NCBI RefSeq assembly: GCF_018336155.1
Contig: NZ_JAGYHF010000010.1
Location: 1-64,000 of the forward strand
DNA length: 64,000 bases
DNA from: Pseudomonas rustica
GTDB taxonomy: Bacteria > Pseudomonadota > Gammaproteobacteria > Pseudomonadales > Pseudomonadaceae
Direction of reading: 5' to 3'
The notes under the pieces were generated by a model. The model had not been told where the DNA came from. It ran no database searches and worked only from the letters and a program-made list of their open reading frames with translations. Shown piece by piece: positions 38,626 through 48,004 of the stretch; the stretch's first letter is position 1, and each line of letters starts with the position of its first letter. The position numbers and the translations under genes were made by a program.

Positions 38626-39333
38626 ATGGCCCAGTCGGAAACCGTTGAACGCATTCTTGATGCTGCCGAGCAGTTGTTCGCGGAGAAAGGTTTCGCGGAA
38701 ACCTCATTGCGTTTGATCACCAGCAAGGCTGGCGTCAACCTGGCAGCAGTGAACTATCACTTCGGTTCGAAGAAGGCCCTGATACAGGCGGTTTTCTCGC
38801 GCTTCCTCGGGCCGTTCTGCCTCAGCCTCGATAAAGAGCTGGAGCGCCGTCAGGCCAAGCCTGAGAACAAGCCGACCCTCGAAGAACTGTTGGAAATCCT
38901 CGTCGAGCAAGCCCTCGTGGTGCAGCCACGCAGCGGTAACGACCTGTCGATTTTCATGCGTTTGCTCGGCCTCGCGTTCAGCCAGAGCCAAGGCCACTTG
39001 CGCCGTTATCTGGAAGACATGTACGGCAAGGTATTCCGTCGCTACATGTTGCTGGTCAACGAAGCCGCGCCGCGTATTCCACCAATTGAACTGTTCTGGC
39101 GCGTGCACTTCATGCTCGGCGCTGCGGCGTTCAGCATGTCCGGTATCAAGGCGTTGCGGGCGATTGCCGAGACCGATTTCGGCGTTAACACTTCCATCGA
39201 ACAAGTCATGCGCCTGATGGTGCCGTTCCTCGCCGCGGGCATGCGCGCAGAAACCGGCGTCACCGACACGGCCATGGCCACCGCGCAACTGCGTCCGCGC
39301 AGCAAGTCAACGCCGGTCGCCGCCAAGGTTTAA
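38626..39333 (+). CDS. psrA: TetR-family regulator PsrA
   Basis: The 235-residue product has a TetR-type N-terminal HTH (ILDAAEQLFAEKGFAETSLR, then AGVNLAAVNYHFGSKKALI) and a C-terminal ligand domain. In Pseudomonas PsrA senses long-chain fatty acids, represses itself and the beta-oxidation genes, and activates rpoS. The ATG at 38626 follows GGCGGAG; an upstream GTG/ATG at 38608 would lie in the operator. Its likely local target fadBA is at 29761. The identification rests on protein sequence, position next to lexA, and the operator pair. Confidence 0.94.
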   Translation: MAQSETVERILDAAEQLFAEKGFAETSLRLITSKAGVNLAAVNYHFGSKKALIQAVFSRFLGPFCLSLDKELERRQAKPENKPTLEELLEILVEQALVVQPRSGNDLSIFMRLLGLAFSQSQGHLRRYLEDMYGKVFRRYMLLVNEAAPRIPPIELFWRVHFMLGAAAFSMSGIKALRAIAETDFGVNTSIEQVMRLMVPFLAAGMRAETGVTDTAMATAQLRPRSKSTPVAAKV

Positions 39334-39381
39334 CCGCGCACGGGTGGGCGCGGCAGCTTGTATCCGCTAAGCTAGCCGCCC

Positions 39382-39495
39382 ATGCCGACTCTCGTTCTGA
39401 ACCCGATCCAAACAGAAATTGCCGACCTGCCGAGCACTGCTCACGGTAGCGATTTTCTGCGCATCGGGTTTTTCGTTTTCAAGGAATCTCTATGA
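39382..39495 (+). CDS. Possible 37-codon upstream ORF coupled to nagZ
   Basis: An ATG at 39382 opens a 37-codon frame whose TGA overlaps the nagZ ATG (ATGA). The peptide (MPTLVLNPIQTEIADLPST at its start) has no recognised motif, and its ribosome-binding site is weak. It may be a leader peptide or chance. Confidence 0.25.
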   Translation: MPTLVLNPIQTEIADLPSTAHGSDFLRIGFFVFKESL

Positions 39496-40502
39496 CTGCT
39501 GGCCTGCAAGGCTCGTTGATGGTGGACGTCGCCGGTACCTGGCTGACGGCCGAAGATCGCCAATTGTTGCGTCAGCCCGAAGTGGGCGGCCTGATTATTT
39601 TCGCCCGTAACATCGAACATCCGCGCCAGGTGCGTGAGCTCAGCGCCGCGATCCGCGCGATTCGCCCGGATCTGCTGCTGGCGGTGGATCAAGAGGGCGG
39701 TCGTGTGCAGCGTCTGCGTCAGGGCTTCGTGCGCCTGCCGGCCATGCGTGCCATCGCCGACAACCCGGATGCCGAATACCTCGCTGAACAATGTGGCTGG
39801 ATCATGGCCACCGAAGTGCTGGCGGTCGGCCTCGACCTGAGTTTCGCCCCGGTACTCGATCTCGATTACCAGCGCAGCGCCGTGGTCGGCACCCGTTCCT
39901 TTGAAGGCGATCCCGAGCGCGCCGCAGTCCTTGCCGGGGCATTTATTCGCGGCATGAACAGCGCGGGCATGGCGGCCACCGGCAAGCACTTCCCTGGTCA
40001 CGGTTGGGCCGAAGCCGATTCCCACGTGGCGATCCCGAATGACGAGCGCAGCCTCGACGAGATCCGCGCCAACGACCTCGTGCCGTTCGCCAAACTTAGT
40101 AAGCAACTGGCCGCGATCATGCCGGCGCACGTCATCTATCCGCAGGTCGATTCGCAGCCAGCCGGTTTCTCCCGCCGCTGGTTGCAGGACATCCTGCGCG
40201 GCGAGTTGCAGTTCGACGGCGTGATCTTCAGCGACGACCTGTCGATGGCCGGCGCTCACGTGGTCGGCGACGCCGCCAGCCGCATCGAAGCCGCATTGAC
40301 TGCAGGTTGCGACATGGGCCTGGTGTGCAACGACCGCGCCGCTGCCGAACTCGCCCTTAGCGCCGCGCAACGGATGAAGGTCAAGCCCTCCGCCCGAATC
40401 GCTCGTATGCGCGGTCAGGCCATTGCCAGCACCGAATATCGCCAGGATCCGCGCTGGCTCACCGCCATCGGCGCGCTCAAAGACGCTCAACTGATCGATT
40501 AA
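39492..40502 (+). CDS. nagZ: Beta-N-acetylhexosaminidase (NagZ)
   Basis: This 336-residue cytoplasmic GH3 enzyme removes GlcNAc from 1,6-anhydromuropeptides in wall recycling, and its products influence AmpC induction. The family motifs are LLAVDQEGGRVQRL and GKHFPGHGWAEADSH, with the catalytic His/Asp in the latter loop and the nucleophilic Asp in VIFSDDLSMAGA. The listed start follows AAGGAA; the common family N-terminus (LQGSLMVDVAG) begins a few codons later. It leads an operon with mtnP and the SNF2 gene. Confidence 0.95.
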   Translation: MTAGLQGSLMVDVAGTWLTAEDRQLLRQPEVGGLIIFARNIEHPRQVRELSAAIRAIRPDLLLAVDQEGGRVQRLRQGFVRLPAMRAIADNPDAEYLAEQCGWIMATEVLAVGLDLSFAPVLDLDYQRSAVVGTRSFEGDPERAAVLAGAFIRGMNSAGMAATGKHFPGHGWAEADSHVAIPNDERSLDEIRANDLVPFAKLSKQLAAIMPAHVIYPQVDSQPAGFSRRWLQDILRGELQFDGVIFSDDLSMAGAHVVGDAASRIEAALTAGCDMGLVCNDRAAAELALSAAQRMKVKPSARIARMRGQAIASTEYRQDPRWLTAIGALKDAQLID

Positions 40503-41252
<750 letters not shown>

Positions 41253-41261
41253 GGGCTGCCC

Positions 41262-44200
41262 ATGAGCGTTTTCATCGAGCGGCTCAAGTCGTCGGCCTGG
41301 ACTCAGGAATTCACTAGCAGCGCGCTGGCCAAGGCTCGCGCTTATGCCGCCGATGATCGAGTAGAGATCATCGAGATCGATGACAGAAAGATCGAGGCGT
41401 TCTGCGTCGGTTCGCAAGATCAGGCGTATGAACAAACCATTTACCTGTCCGAAGATCGGCTGGGCTCCGTCAGCTTGCGTTGCCTGTGCACCTGTCCTGT
41501 CGCTATCGACTGCAAGCATTGCGCTGCGGTGCTTTATCACCTGCAGGGCAGTGATCATAGTGCGTCTGAAAGTGACGCACAGATCCCGCTGGGTCGGGCG
41601 CTGGAACATTGGCTTTCGACAATTCCGGTGCCGGCCAAGCCCGCCGTAGAGGGCGCGCAAACCGCAGGCACGCGCCTGTTTTACAAGCTCAAGCCAACGT
41701 CAGTGAGCGGCAAGTGGCTGCTCGATATTTTCAAGGTTTCCCAGCTCAAGAGCGGCGAGTTACGCGAAGTCAAACCGATGTATTCGCTGGCGGAAATGCT
41801 CATGCGTCAGCCCGGCTACCTGTCCGAGCTGGATCTGCGCGTCGCCAGGCTGCTGGTTGCCATGCACTCGCACCACGCCTATTACAGCGGCTATCCGCTG
41901 GAAGGCAGCAGCGGCGCCGAACTGCTGGACATGCTCCTGCGCACCTCGCGGCTGTTCCTCGATTTCGAAGATCTGCGCCCGTTGGTGGCGGGGGCGAAAC
42001 GCACCGGCCAGTTCGCCTGGGCCGAACAGGCCGACGGCGGCTTCCGCGCGCAGTGGAGCAGTGCCGAGGCTGCGCAGGAAACTGTGCTGGCGCTGGAGCC
42101 GCTTTATTACCTGGATCGTGATCAGCGGCAGATTGGCCCTCTGTTCAATGAACTGGAAGAAAAACTGGCCAGTCATTTGACGCTGGCGCCGGACGTTCCG
42201 GCGCGTCAGGCCATGCAGTTCAGCCATCGCATGAGCACCGCAACGAGAATCCCGCCGCCACACCAACTGACCGAACGAGTCATCGACGACGTACTGCCGC
42301 AGCCACAACTGACCCTCGTCAGCGGTCGGGAGCGCTCGCGCTGGGAATACGTTCTGGAGCACCGCGCCGCCCTGGTGTTTACCTACAACGGCCAGCCGAC
42401 GGTGGATCGCAATCCGGAAGTGATGATCCTCAACGGCACCGAAACCCAGCGCATTCAACGCCAGCCTGCGGTGGAAAAGCAGCTGCGCCAGATCCTGCAA
42501 AAGCACGGCTTCAAGAAAGCCACCCGCAAGAGTTCGCTGGATCGTCGCGGCGAGATGTTTACCTTGCCGGATGATTCCGCCTGGCTCGGGTTTATGCACG
42601 AAGGGCTTGCCACCCTGCGCGCCTTGAACTGGCAAGTCGAGATTAGTGACGGCTTTCATTTCAATGTACAGCCAGTCGAGCATTGGTACGCCGAGGTCGA
42701 AGAAGAGGCTGGGCATCAGTGGTTTGATTTGCAATTGGGTATCGTCGTCAATGGCCAGCGCTACAGTTTGCTACCGATCCTTCTGCACTTGTTGCGCACC
42801 CAGCCGCGCTTGCTTGACCCGGTCAATCTGGCACAACGCAGCGATGATGAAAAACTCCTGATCGAACTGAAGCCCAGCGGCTTTGGTGACTCTTCGGGCG
42901 CCAAGGTCGCGCTGCCGCTGAGTCGGGTCAAACCGCTGATGGCGACGCTGGGCGAGTTGTACCTGGGCGGTCATCAGGGCGATGCACTGCGCTTGAGTGT
43001 CCCGGATGCCGCGCGCTTGAGTATGCTCGATGGCGTACCGCTGGATTGGCAGGGTGGCGAGCGGCTGCGCACCTTCGCCAAGCGATTGCAGAATTCCAGT
43101 CACACCCACGTCGCTGCGCCGGCCGGTCTTAACGCGCAACTGCGCCCGTATCAGCTTGAAGGCCTGAACTGGATGCAGACCCTGCGCGAGCTTGAGGTCG
43201 GCGGCATTCTCGGCGATGACATGGGGCTGGGCAAAACCCTGCAAACCCTGGCGCATCTGCTCACGGAAAAACACGCCGGTCGCCTCGATTGCCCGGCTCT
43301 GGCGGTGATGCCGACCAGCCTGATTCCAAACTGGCTCGACGAGGCCGAGCGATTCACCCCGCAGTTGAAAGTATTGGCGCTGCACGGCACGGGACGGCAG
43401 AAAGATTTCGCTAATCTGGCCGAGTACGATCTGGTGCTGACCACTTACGCGTTGCTGCCGAGGGATCTCGAGGTTCTACAGCCGCAGCTGTGGAGCGTGC
43501 TGATTCTCGACGAAGCGCAGAACATCAAAAATCCGATCAGCAAAGCGGCGCAAGCGGCCCGTGATCTGCAGGCCCGTCAGCGCTTGTGCCTGAGCGGCAC
43601 GCCATTGGAAAACCACTTGGGCGAGCTGTGGTCGCAGTTTCATTTCCTCATGCCCGGCTGGCTTGGCGACAGCAAATCCTTCAATCGCGATTACCGCACG
43701 CCAATTGAAAAGCACGGCAATGTTCAGCGCATGCAGCACCTGACGGCACGGATCAAGCCGTTTTTGTTGCGTCGCAAAAAGGATCAGGTCGCCACCGAGT
43801 TGCCACCGAAAACCGAAATCGTCCATTGGGTCGATCTCAGCGACGGCCAGCGCGATGTCTATGAAACGGTTCGCGTCGCAATGGACAAAAAAGTCCGCGA
43901 CGAGATTGCCCGCAGTGGCGTGGCGCGCAGTCAGATCATCATTCTCGATGCCTTGCTCAAGCTGCGGCAGGTTTGTTGCGACTTGCGCCTGATCAAGATG
44001 CCAATGACAGCCAAGGCACTGCGTTCCGGCAGTGGCAAGCTGGTCAGCCTGATGGAAATGCTTGAAGAGTTGCTCGGCGAAGGTCGCAGAATCCTGCTGT
44101 TCTCGCAGTTCACCTCGATGCTCGCTTTGATTGAGGAAGAATTGCAGCAACGGGACATTGCCTATTCGCTGCTGACCGGCGACACCACGGATCGGCGCAC

Positions 44201-44555
44201 GCCGGTCAAGGATTTTCAGGGCGGCAAGGTGCCGCTGTTTCTGATCAGTCTGAAGGCGGGCGGTACCGGTTTGAACCTGACTGCTGCGGACACGGTGATC
44301 CACTTCGACCCGTGGTGGAACCCGGCAGTGGAGAATCAGGCCACCGATCGCGCGTATCGCATCGGGCAGAACAACCCGGTGTTTGTTTACAAGCTGATTG
44401 CCCGTGGCACGGTGGAGGAGAAGATACAGGCGTTGCAGCAGGAGAAGGCCGCGTTGGCCGGGGCGGTGCTTGAAGGTGGGACGACGGGTGGCTGGAAGCT
44501 TGAGCAGAGTGACATCGAGGCGTTGTTTGCGCCGTTGCCTGTTTCCAAGAGTTGA
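41262..44555 (+). CDS. SWIM zinc-finger SNF2-family helicase-like ATPase (long paralogue)
   Basis: The 1097-residue product has an N-terminal SWIM finger (CLCTCPVAIDCKHCAAVL, near residues 73-90), a unique segment of about 200 residues (about 110-330), and a SNF2 motor in the C-terminal half. Motor motifs include GDDMGLGKTLQTL (motif I), LILDEAQNIKN (a DEAQ rather than DEAH box), LCLSGTPLENHLGELW, and QATDRAYRIGQ (motif VI). Such bacterial Swi2/Snf2 proteins resemble RapA-like remodelers of nucleic acid-protein complexes; the target is unknown. It follows mtnP by 9 bp and is convergent with a shorter paralogue at 44726. Confidence 0.9.
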   Translation: MSVFIERLKSSAWTQEFTSSALAKARAYAADDRVEIIEIDDRKIEAFCVGSQDQAYEQTIYLSEDRLGSVSLRCLCTCPVAIDCKHCAAVLYHLQGSDHSASESDAQIPLGRALEHWLSTIPVPAKPAVEGAQTAGTRLFYKLKPTSVSGKWLLDIFKVSQLKSGELREVKPMYSLAEMLMRQPGYLSELDLRVARLLVAMHSHHAYYSGYPLEGSSGAELLDMLLRTSRLFLDFEDLRPLVAGAKRTGQFAWAEQADGGFRAQWSSAEAAQETVLALEPLYYLDRDQRQIGPLFNELEEKLASHLTLAPDVPARQAMQFSHRMSTATRIPPPHQLTERVIDDVLPQPQLTLVSGRERSRWEYVLEHRAALVFTYNGQPTVDRNPEVMILNGTETQRIQRQPAVEKQLRQILQKHGFKKATRKSSLDRRGEMFTLPDDSAWLGFMHEGLATLRALNWQVEISDGFHFNVQPVEHWYAEVEEEAGHQWFDLQLGIVVNGQRYSLLPILLHLLRTQPRLLDPVNLAQRSDDEKLLIELKPSGFGDSSGAKVALPLSRVKPLMATLGELYLGGHQGDALRLSVPDAARLSMLDGVPLDWQGGERLRTFAKRLQNSSHTHVAAPAGLNAQLRPYQLEGLNWMQTLRELEVGGILGDDMGLGKTLQTLAHLLTEKHAGRLDCPALAVMPTSLIPNWLDEAERFTPQLKVLALHGTGRQKDFANLAEYDLVLTTYALLPRDLEVLQPQLWSVLILDEAQNIKNPISKAAQAARDLQARQRLCLSGTPLENHLGELWSQFHFLMPGWLGDSKSFNRDYRTPIEKHGNVQRMQHLTARIKPFLLRRKKDQVATELPPKTEIVHWVDLSDGQRDVYETVRVAMDKKVRDEIARSGVARSQIIILDALLKLRQVCCDLRLIKMPMTAKALRSGSGKLVSLMEMLEELLGEGRRILLFSQFTSMLALIEEELQQRDIAYSLLTGDTTDRRTPVKDFQGGKVPLFLISLKAGGTGLNLTAADTVIHFDPWWNPAVENQATDRAYRIGQNNPVFVYKLIARGTVEEKIQALQQEKAALAGAVLEGGTTGGWKLEQSDIEALFAPLPVSKS

Positions 44556-44590
44556 GCCTGGGTTTTAACTGTTAGACCGAGGTGCCCCTA

Positions 44591-44700
44591 TTCGCGAGCA
44601 AGCCCGCTCCCACATTGGATCTGTGGCGTTCACCAATCCAGTTTTTACAGGGATCTTGTGAATGCCAAAATTCTAATGTGGGAGCGGGCTTGCTCGCGAA
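44591..44700. repeat. REPIN-type inverted repeat, GTGGGAGCGGGC family, reversed orientation
   Basis: Perfect 26-bp arms (44591-44616 and 44675-44700) flank a 58-nt centre. It sits between the two convergent SNF2 genes. Confidence 0.95.
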
Positions 44701-44725
44701 AGCTATCTAACAGGCGACAAAAATC

Positions 44726-47416
44726 TTAACGCTTATCGAGCTTATCCGGCAGCGGCGCAAACAGCGCTTCAATATCATCACTCTGCAACTTCCAGTCCCC
44801 AGCCCTACGCCCATCCAGCACGCCTGCCGCCAAGTCGGATTTTTCCTTTTGCAGGTGCTGAATCTTCTCTTCCACCGTGCCCCGAGCAATCATCTTGTAA
44901 ACGAATACCGGTTTCTCCTGACCAATTCGATACGCCCGATCCGTCGCCTGATTTTCGGTCGCCGGGTTCCACCACGGGTCGTAGTGAATCACCGTGTCCG
45001 CTTCCGTCAGGTTCAGACCAACACCACCGGCCTTCAGGCTGATGAGAAAAATCTGACGCTTACCGCTCTGGAATTCCTTCACCGGTGTACGCCGATCGCG
45101 GGTCTGGCCGGTCAAAAGCGCGTAGGAAACATTACGCTTTTTCAGCTCTTGCTCGATCAAGGCCAGCATCGAGGTGAACTGCGAAAACAGCAAAATCCGC
45201 CGTCCTTCCTCGAACAACTCCTCAAGCATTTCCATCAAGCTGTCGAGCTTGCCTGAGGTGCTGCCGCGAGCGGGCAGGGTGGCATCGTTGACCAAGCGCA
45301 AATCACAGCAAACCTGACGCAGCTTGAGCAGCGCCTCAAGAATGATGATCTGACTGCGCGCCACGCCTTTGCGGGTGATCTCGTCGCGGACTTTCTTGTC
45401 CATCGCCAAACGCATGGTTTCGTACACATCGCGCTGCGCTTCGTTGAGATCGACCCAATGGATGATCTCGGTTTTCGGCGGCAGCTCGGTGGCGACCTGC
45501 TCTTTGGTGCGGCGCAGCAGGAACGGTTTTATCCGACCGTTGAGGTGCTGAAGTCTGACCTCACTGCCGCGCTTTTCAATCGGCACACGGTAATCGGCGT
45601 TGAAGCTTTTCACGTCGCCGAGCCAGCCCGGCAGCAGGAAGTGAAACAGCGACCACAGCTCGCCCAAGTGGTTTTCCAGCGGCGTACCGCTCAGGCACAG
45701 ACGCTGGCGTGCGTTGAGCTCGCGCGCGGCTTGAGCGGCTTTGCTGTTCGGGTTTTTGATGTACTGCGCCTCATCCAGCACCAATACATGCAGCGGCTGC
45801 TTGGCCAGACGTTCGACGTCTTTGGGCAGCAGCGCGTAGGTGGTGAGGATCAGGTCGAAATCGGCCAGATTATCGAAATGCTTTTTGCGCGTGGCCCCGT
45901 ACAGCGCGACCACTTTCAGCTGCGGGGTGAAGTGTGCCGCCTCATCCAGCCAGTTTGGAATCAGACTGGTCGGCATCACCACCATGCACGGGCGATCCAA
46001 ACGTCCGGCATTTTTCTCGCTGAGAATATGCGCCAGGGTCTGTAGGGTTTTACCCAAACCCATGTCATCCGCAAGAATCCCGCCGACTTCCAGTTGCCGC
46101 AGCGATTGCATCCAGCTCAGGCCTTCGAGCTGATACGGGCGCAGCGTCGCGTTCAGTCCTTCCGGTGCTTCAGCGCTGAAATCACGAATGTCGCGCAAGC
46201 GTTGAGCAAACGTGCGGATCTGCTCGCCACCCTCCCACAGCAGGGGCAGGCCTTCCAGAGAATTGAGTCGTGTCGCGTCGGCCTTGCTCAGGCGCAGGGT
46301 GGTTTCGCCCGGCTCCTGCAAATAGAACTCGCCGAGCGTCATCAGCACAGGTTTCAACCGACCCAGCGGCAATGCCACCTGCAGCGGCCCGTGCTCGATA
46401 TTGCGTTGCGGCACGTTGACCAGAATCAGCTCGTCATCGCGACGGCGCGCAAGGCGTTCCGGATTGAGAATTTCGGCGTGCGAGCGCATCAGGTTAAGCA
46501 GGATCGGCAGCAGACTCAGGCGCTCACCGTTGACGATGATCCCCAGTTCCAGATCAAACCAGTCACGCTCCGGCGCCTGCTCGACCGTGGCGTACCAGTC
46601 ATCCACGGCAGTCAGGTCAAAGCCAAACTCCTCGTCGATCTGCAATTCCCAGCCTTGGGTGCGCAGCTTCGGCAAATCGTTGAGGGTAAACGTCAGCCAG
46701 GCGCTGTCGTTGACCATTTCATACAGCTCGCCCGCGCTTTCCGGCAGCGCTTTGCTCTGGCGGGTAGCAATACGAAAGCCGAGGATTCGTAACTGTTCGC
46801 GGTAGGACTGTTCGACTTCCGGATGGCGTTTTATCCGCAGGGTCTGGGTTTCCTGACGGATCAGGATGTCGCTGTTTTTCTGCCCGCTGACGTACTCATC
46901 CAGATAGCTGAACGACAGCGCCGCGCGGTGCTGAATGTAGCGCTGCATCTTGCCGTTGCGCGGTTCGAAAGCGCTGAACTCGACACTGGCCAGCCACAGG
47001 CGCGGCATCGGCTGCACATTGTCGACCAGCACTTGCGGCGGTGCTTTAGGGCCACGATTCTCCAGCACGGCTTGAAGTTTCTCCAACAGCTCGGCGTCTT
47101 TGGCAGCGGCGGGGTAGTCGAGGGTTTCCTGCACTTTCAGCAACACTGCCGCGCAATGTTTGCAGTTGCTGCGAACCGGGCAGGTGCAGCCGGCATCGAC
47201 CAGCAGCAGAGTGCCTTTGGCTGACTCGCGAAGATGAATCGTCTGACGGTAAACGTTACCGCCAGAGCCTTCGCAACTGGCGGTGATCGTTGCATCGCCG
47301 ACCTGGGCGATGCGTACCCGGTTTTCCAGGGCGTAGCGGCGGCCACGCTCCAAGCTCTGTTCCTTGAATCGGCTGACCCAGGAGGGCGCCAACGGTTTAC
47401 TCAGCGGCGGGTTCAT
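44726..47416 (-). CDS. SWIM zinc-finger SNF2-family helicase-like ATPase (short paralogue)
   Basis: The 896-residue product has the same plan as the gene at 41262: SWIM finger (CTCPVRSNCKHCAAVL), middle region and SNF2 motor (DDMGLGKTLQTL, VLDEAQYIKN, LCLSGTPLENHLGELW, QATDRAYRIGQ). It lacks the extra 200 or so residues after the finger. Motor sequences are very similar (for example GVARSQIIIL and LRQVCCDLRL in both), showing a duplication. It is the last gene of a mfd-csiV-SNF2 operon (11-bp gap from csiV). Co-transcription with mfd hints at a role around stalled transcription or repair, which is an inference. Confidence 0.9.
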   Translation of the reverse strand: MNPPLSKPLAPSWVSRFKEQSLERGRRYALENRVRIAQVGDATITASCEGSGGNVYRQTIHLRESAKGTLLLVDAGCTCPVRSNCKHCAAVLLKVQETLDYPAAAKDAELLEKLQAVLENRGPKAPPQVLVDNVQPMPRLWLASVEFSAFEPRNGKMQRYIQHRAALSFSYLDEYVSGQKNSDILIRQETQTLRIKRHPEVEQSYREQLRILGFRIATRQSKALPESAGELYEMVNDSAWLTFTLNDLPKLRTQGWELQIDEEFGFDLTAVDDWYATVEQAPERDWFDLELGIIVNGERLSLLPILLNLMRSHAEILNPERLARRRDDELILVNVPQRNIEHGPLQVALPLGRLKPVLMTLGEFYLQEPGETTLRLSKADATRLNSLEGLPLLWEGGEQIRTFAQRLRDIRDFSAEAPEGLNATLRPYQLEGLSWMQSLRQLEVGGILADDMGLGKTLQTLAHILSEKNAGRLDRPCMVVMPTSLIPNWLDEAAHFTPQLKVVALYGATRKKHFDNLADFDLILTTYALLPKDVERLAKQPLHVLVLDEAQYIKNPNSKAAQAARELNARQRLCLSGTPLENHLGELWSLFHFLLPGWLGDVKSFNADYRVPIEKRGSEVRLQHLNGRIKPFLLRRTKEQVATELPPKTEIIHWVDLNEAQRDVYETMRLAMDKKVRDEITRKGVARSQIIILEALLKLRQVCCDLRLVNDATLPARGSTSGKLDSLMEMLEELFEEGRRILLFSQFTSMLALIEQELKKRNVSYALLTGQTRDRRTPVKEFQSGKRQIFLISLKAGGVGLNLTEADTVIHYDPWWNPATENQATDRAYRIGQEKPVFVYKMIARGTVEEKIQHLQKEKSDLAAGVLDGRRAGDWKLQSDDIEALFAPLPDKLDKR

Positions 47417-47427
47417 AAGGACTTCGA

Positions 47428-47994
47428 TCAGTCCGGAATCGCTTCAGGCGCTTCCCGTGGCGCAGGCGCGGTCAGGGAAGTGATCTTGATCAGCAGCGCC
47501 AGATGGCCGTTGTCGAGATAGTTGAGTTGGCCGTTCTTGGTGTGGCTGTCCTGTTTCAGGCGTTCACTGGCGGTGACCAGGCCATTGGTGTCGATCTGAT
47601 TGACCCAGAAATCGGCAGCGACGTCAGTGAAGCGCCCGAGCTTCATCTCCAGCGTGCCCTCGATCGGGAACTGGCCGTATTGCTCCTGACCGTCGCTGAC
47701 CGCGACTTTCGCCGGTGCTTCGCCGAGGGTTTGCTGCCAGGCCTTGTGCATCAGGACTGTGTAGTCGCCACTGGCGGTGAGTTTAGTCACCACGTCATTC
47801 AGTGCCGGGGTGCGCTTGCTGTCGTCGGCCAAACGCTGGGCGCCGGCGGCCCAGTCTTCCGGCGCGGCACGGCTGACGATGGCCGGCACGGCGTTCTGGC
47901 GCACCAGAATCATTTCGACCTGATACAGGTCATCGGCAAAAACCGAAGGTGCTACCAGGGTGAGTAGCAAAGTCAGCGAGCGAAACAGGCGCAT
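47428..47994 (-). CDS. CsiV-family periplasmic protein
   Basis: The 188-residue product starts at 47994 with a signal peptide (MRLFRSLTLLLTLVAPSVFA) and continues with the CsiV pattern (DLYQVEMILVRQN, then YTVLMHKAWQQTL and GTLEMKLGRF). The family is described as peptidoglycan-binding or peptidoglycan-related, and members often sit after mfd. The start is chosen for the signal peptide; AAAGGA lies upstream. It lies 10 bp after mfd and 11 bp before the SNF2 gene, so the three are probably one transcript. Its envelope role does not obviously fit its neighbours' DNA-related roles. Confidence 0.8.
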   Translation of the reverse strand: MRLFRSLTLLLTLVAPSVFADDLYQVEMILVRQNAVPAIVSRAAPEDWAAGAQRLADDSKRTPALNDVVTKLTASGDYTVLMHKAWQQTLGEAPAKVAVSDGQEQYGQFPIEGTLEMKLGRFTDVAADFWVNQIDTNGLVTASERLKQDSHTKNGQLNYLDNGHLALLIKITSLTAPAPREAPEAIPD

Positions 47995-48004
47995 GCGGCG
48001 TCCT

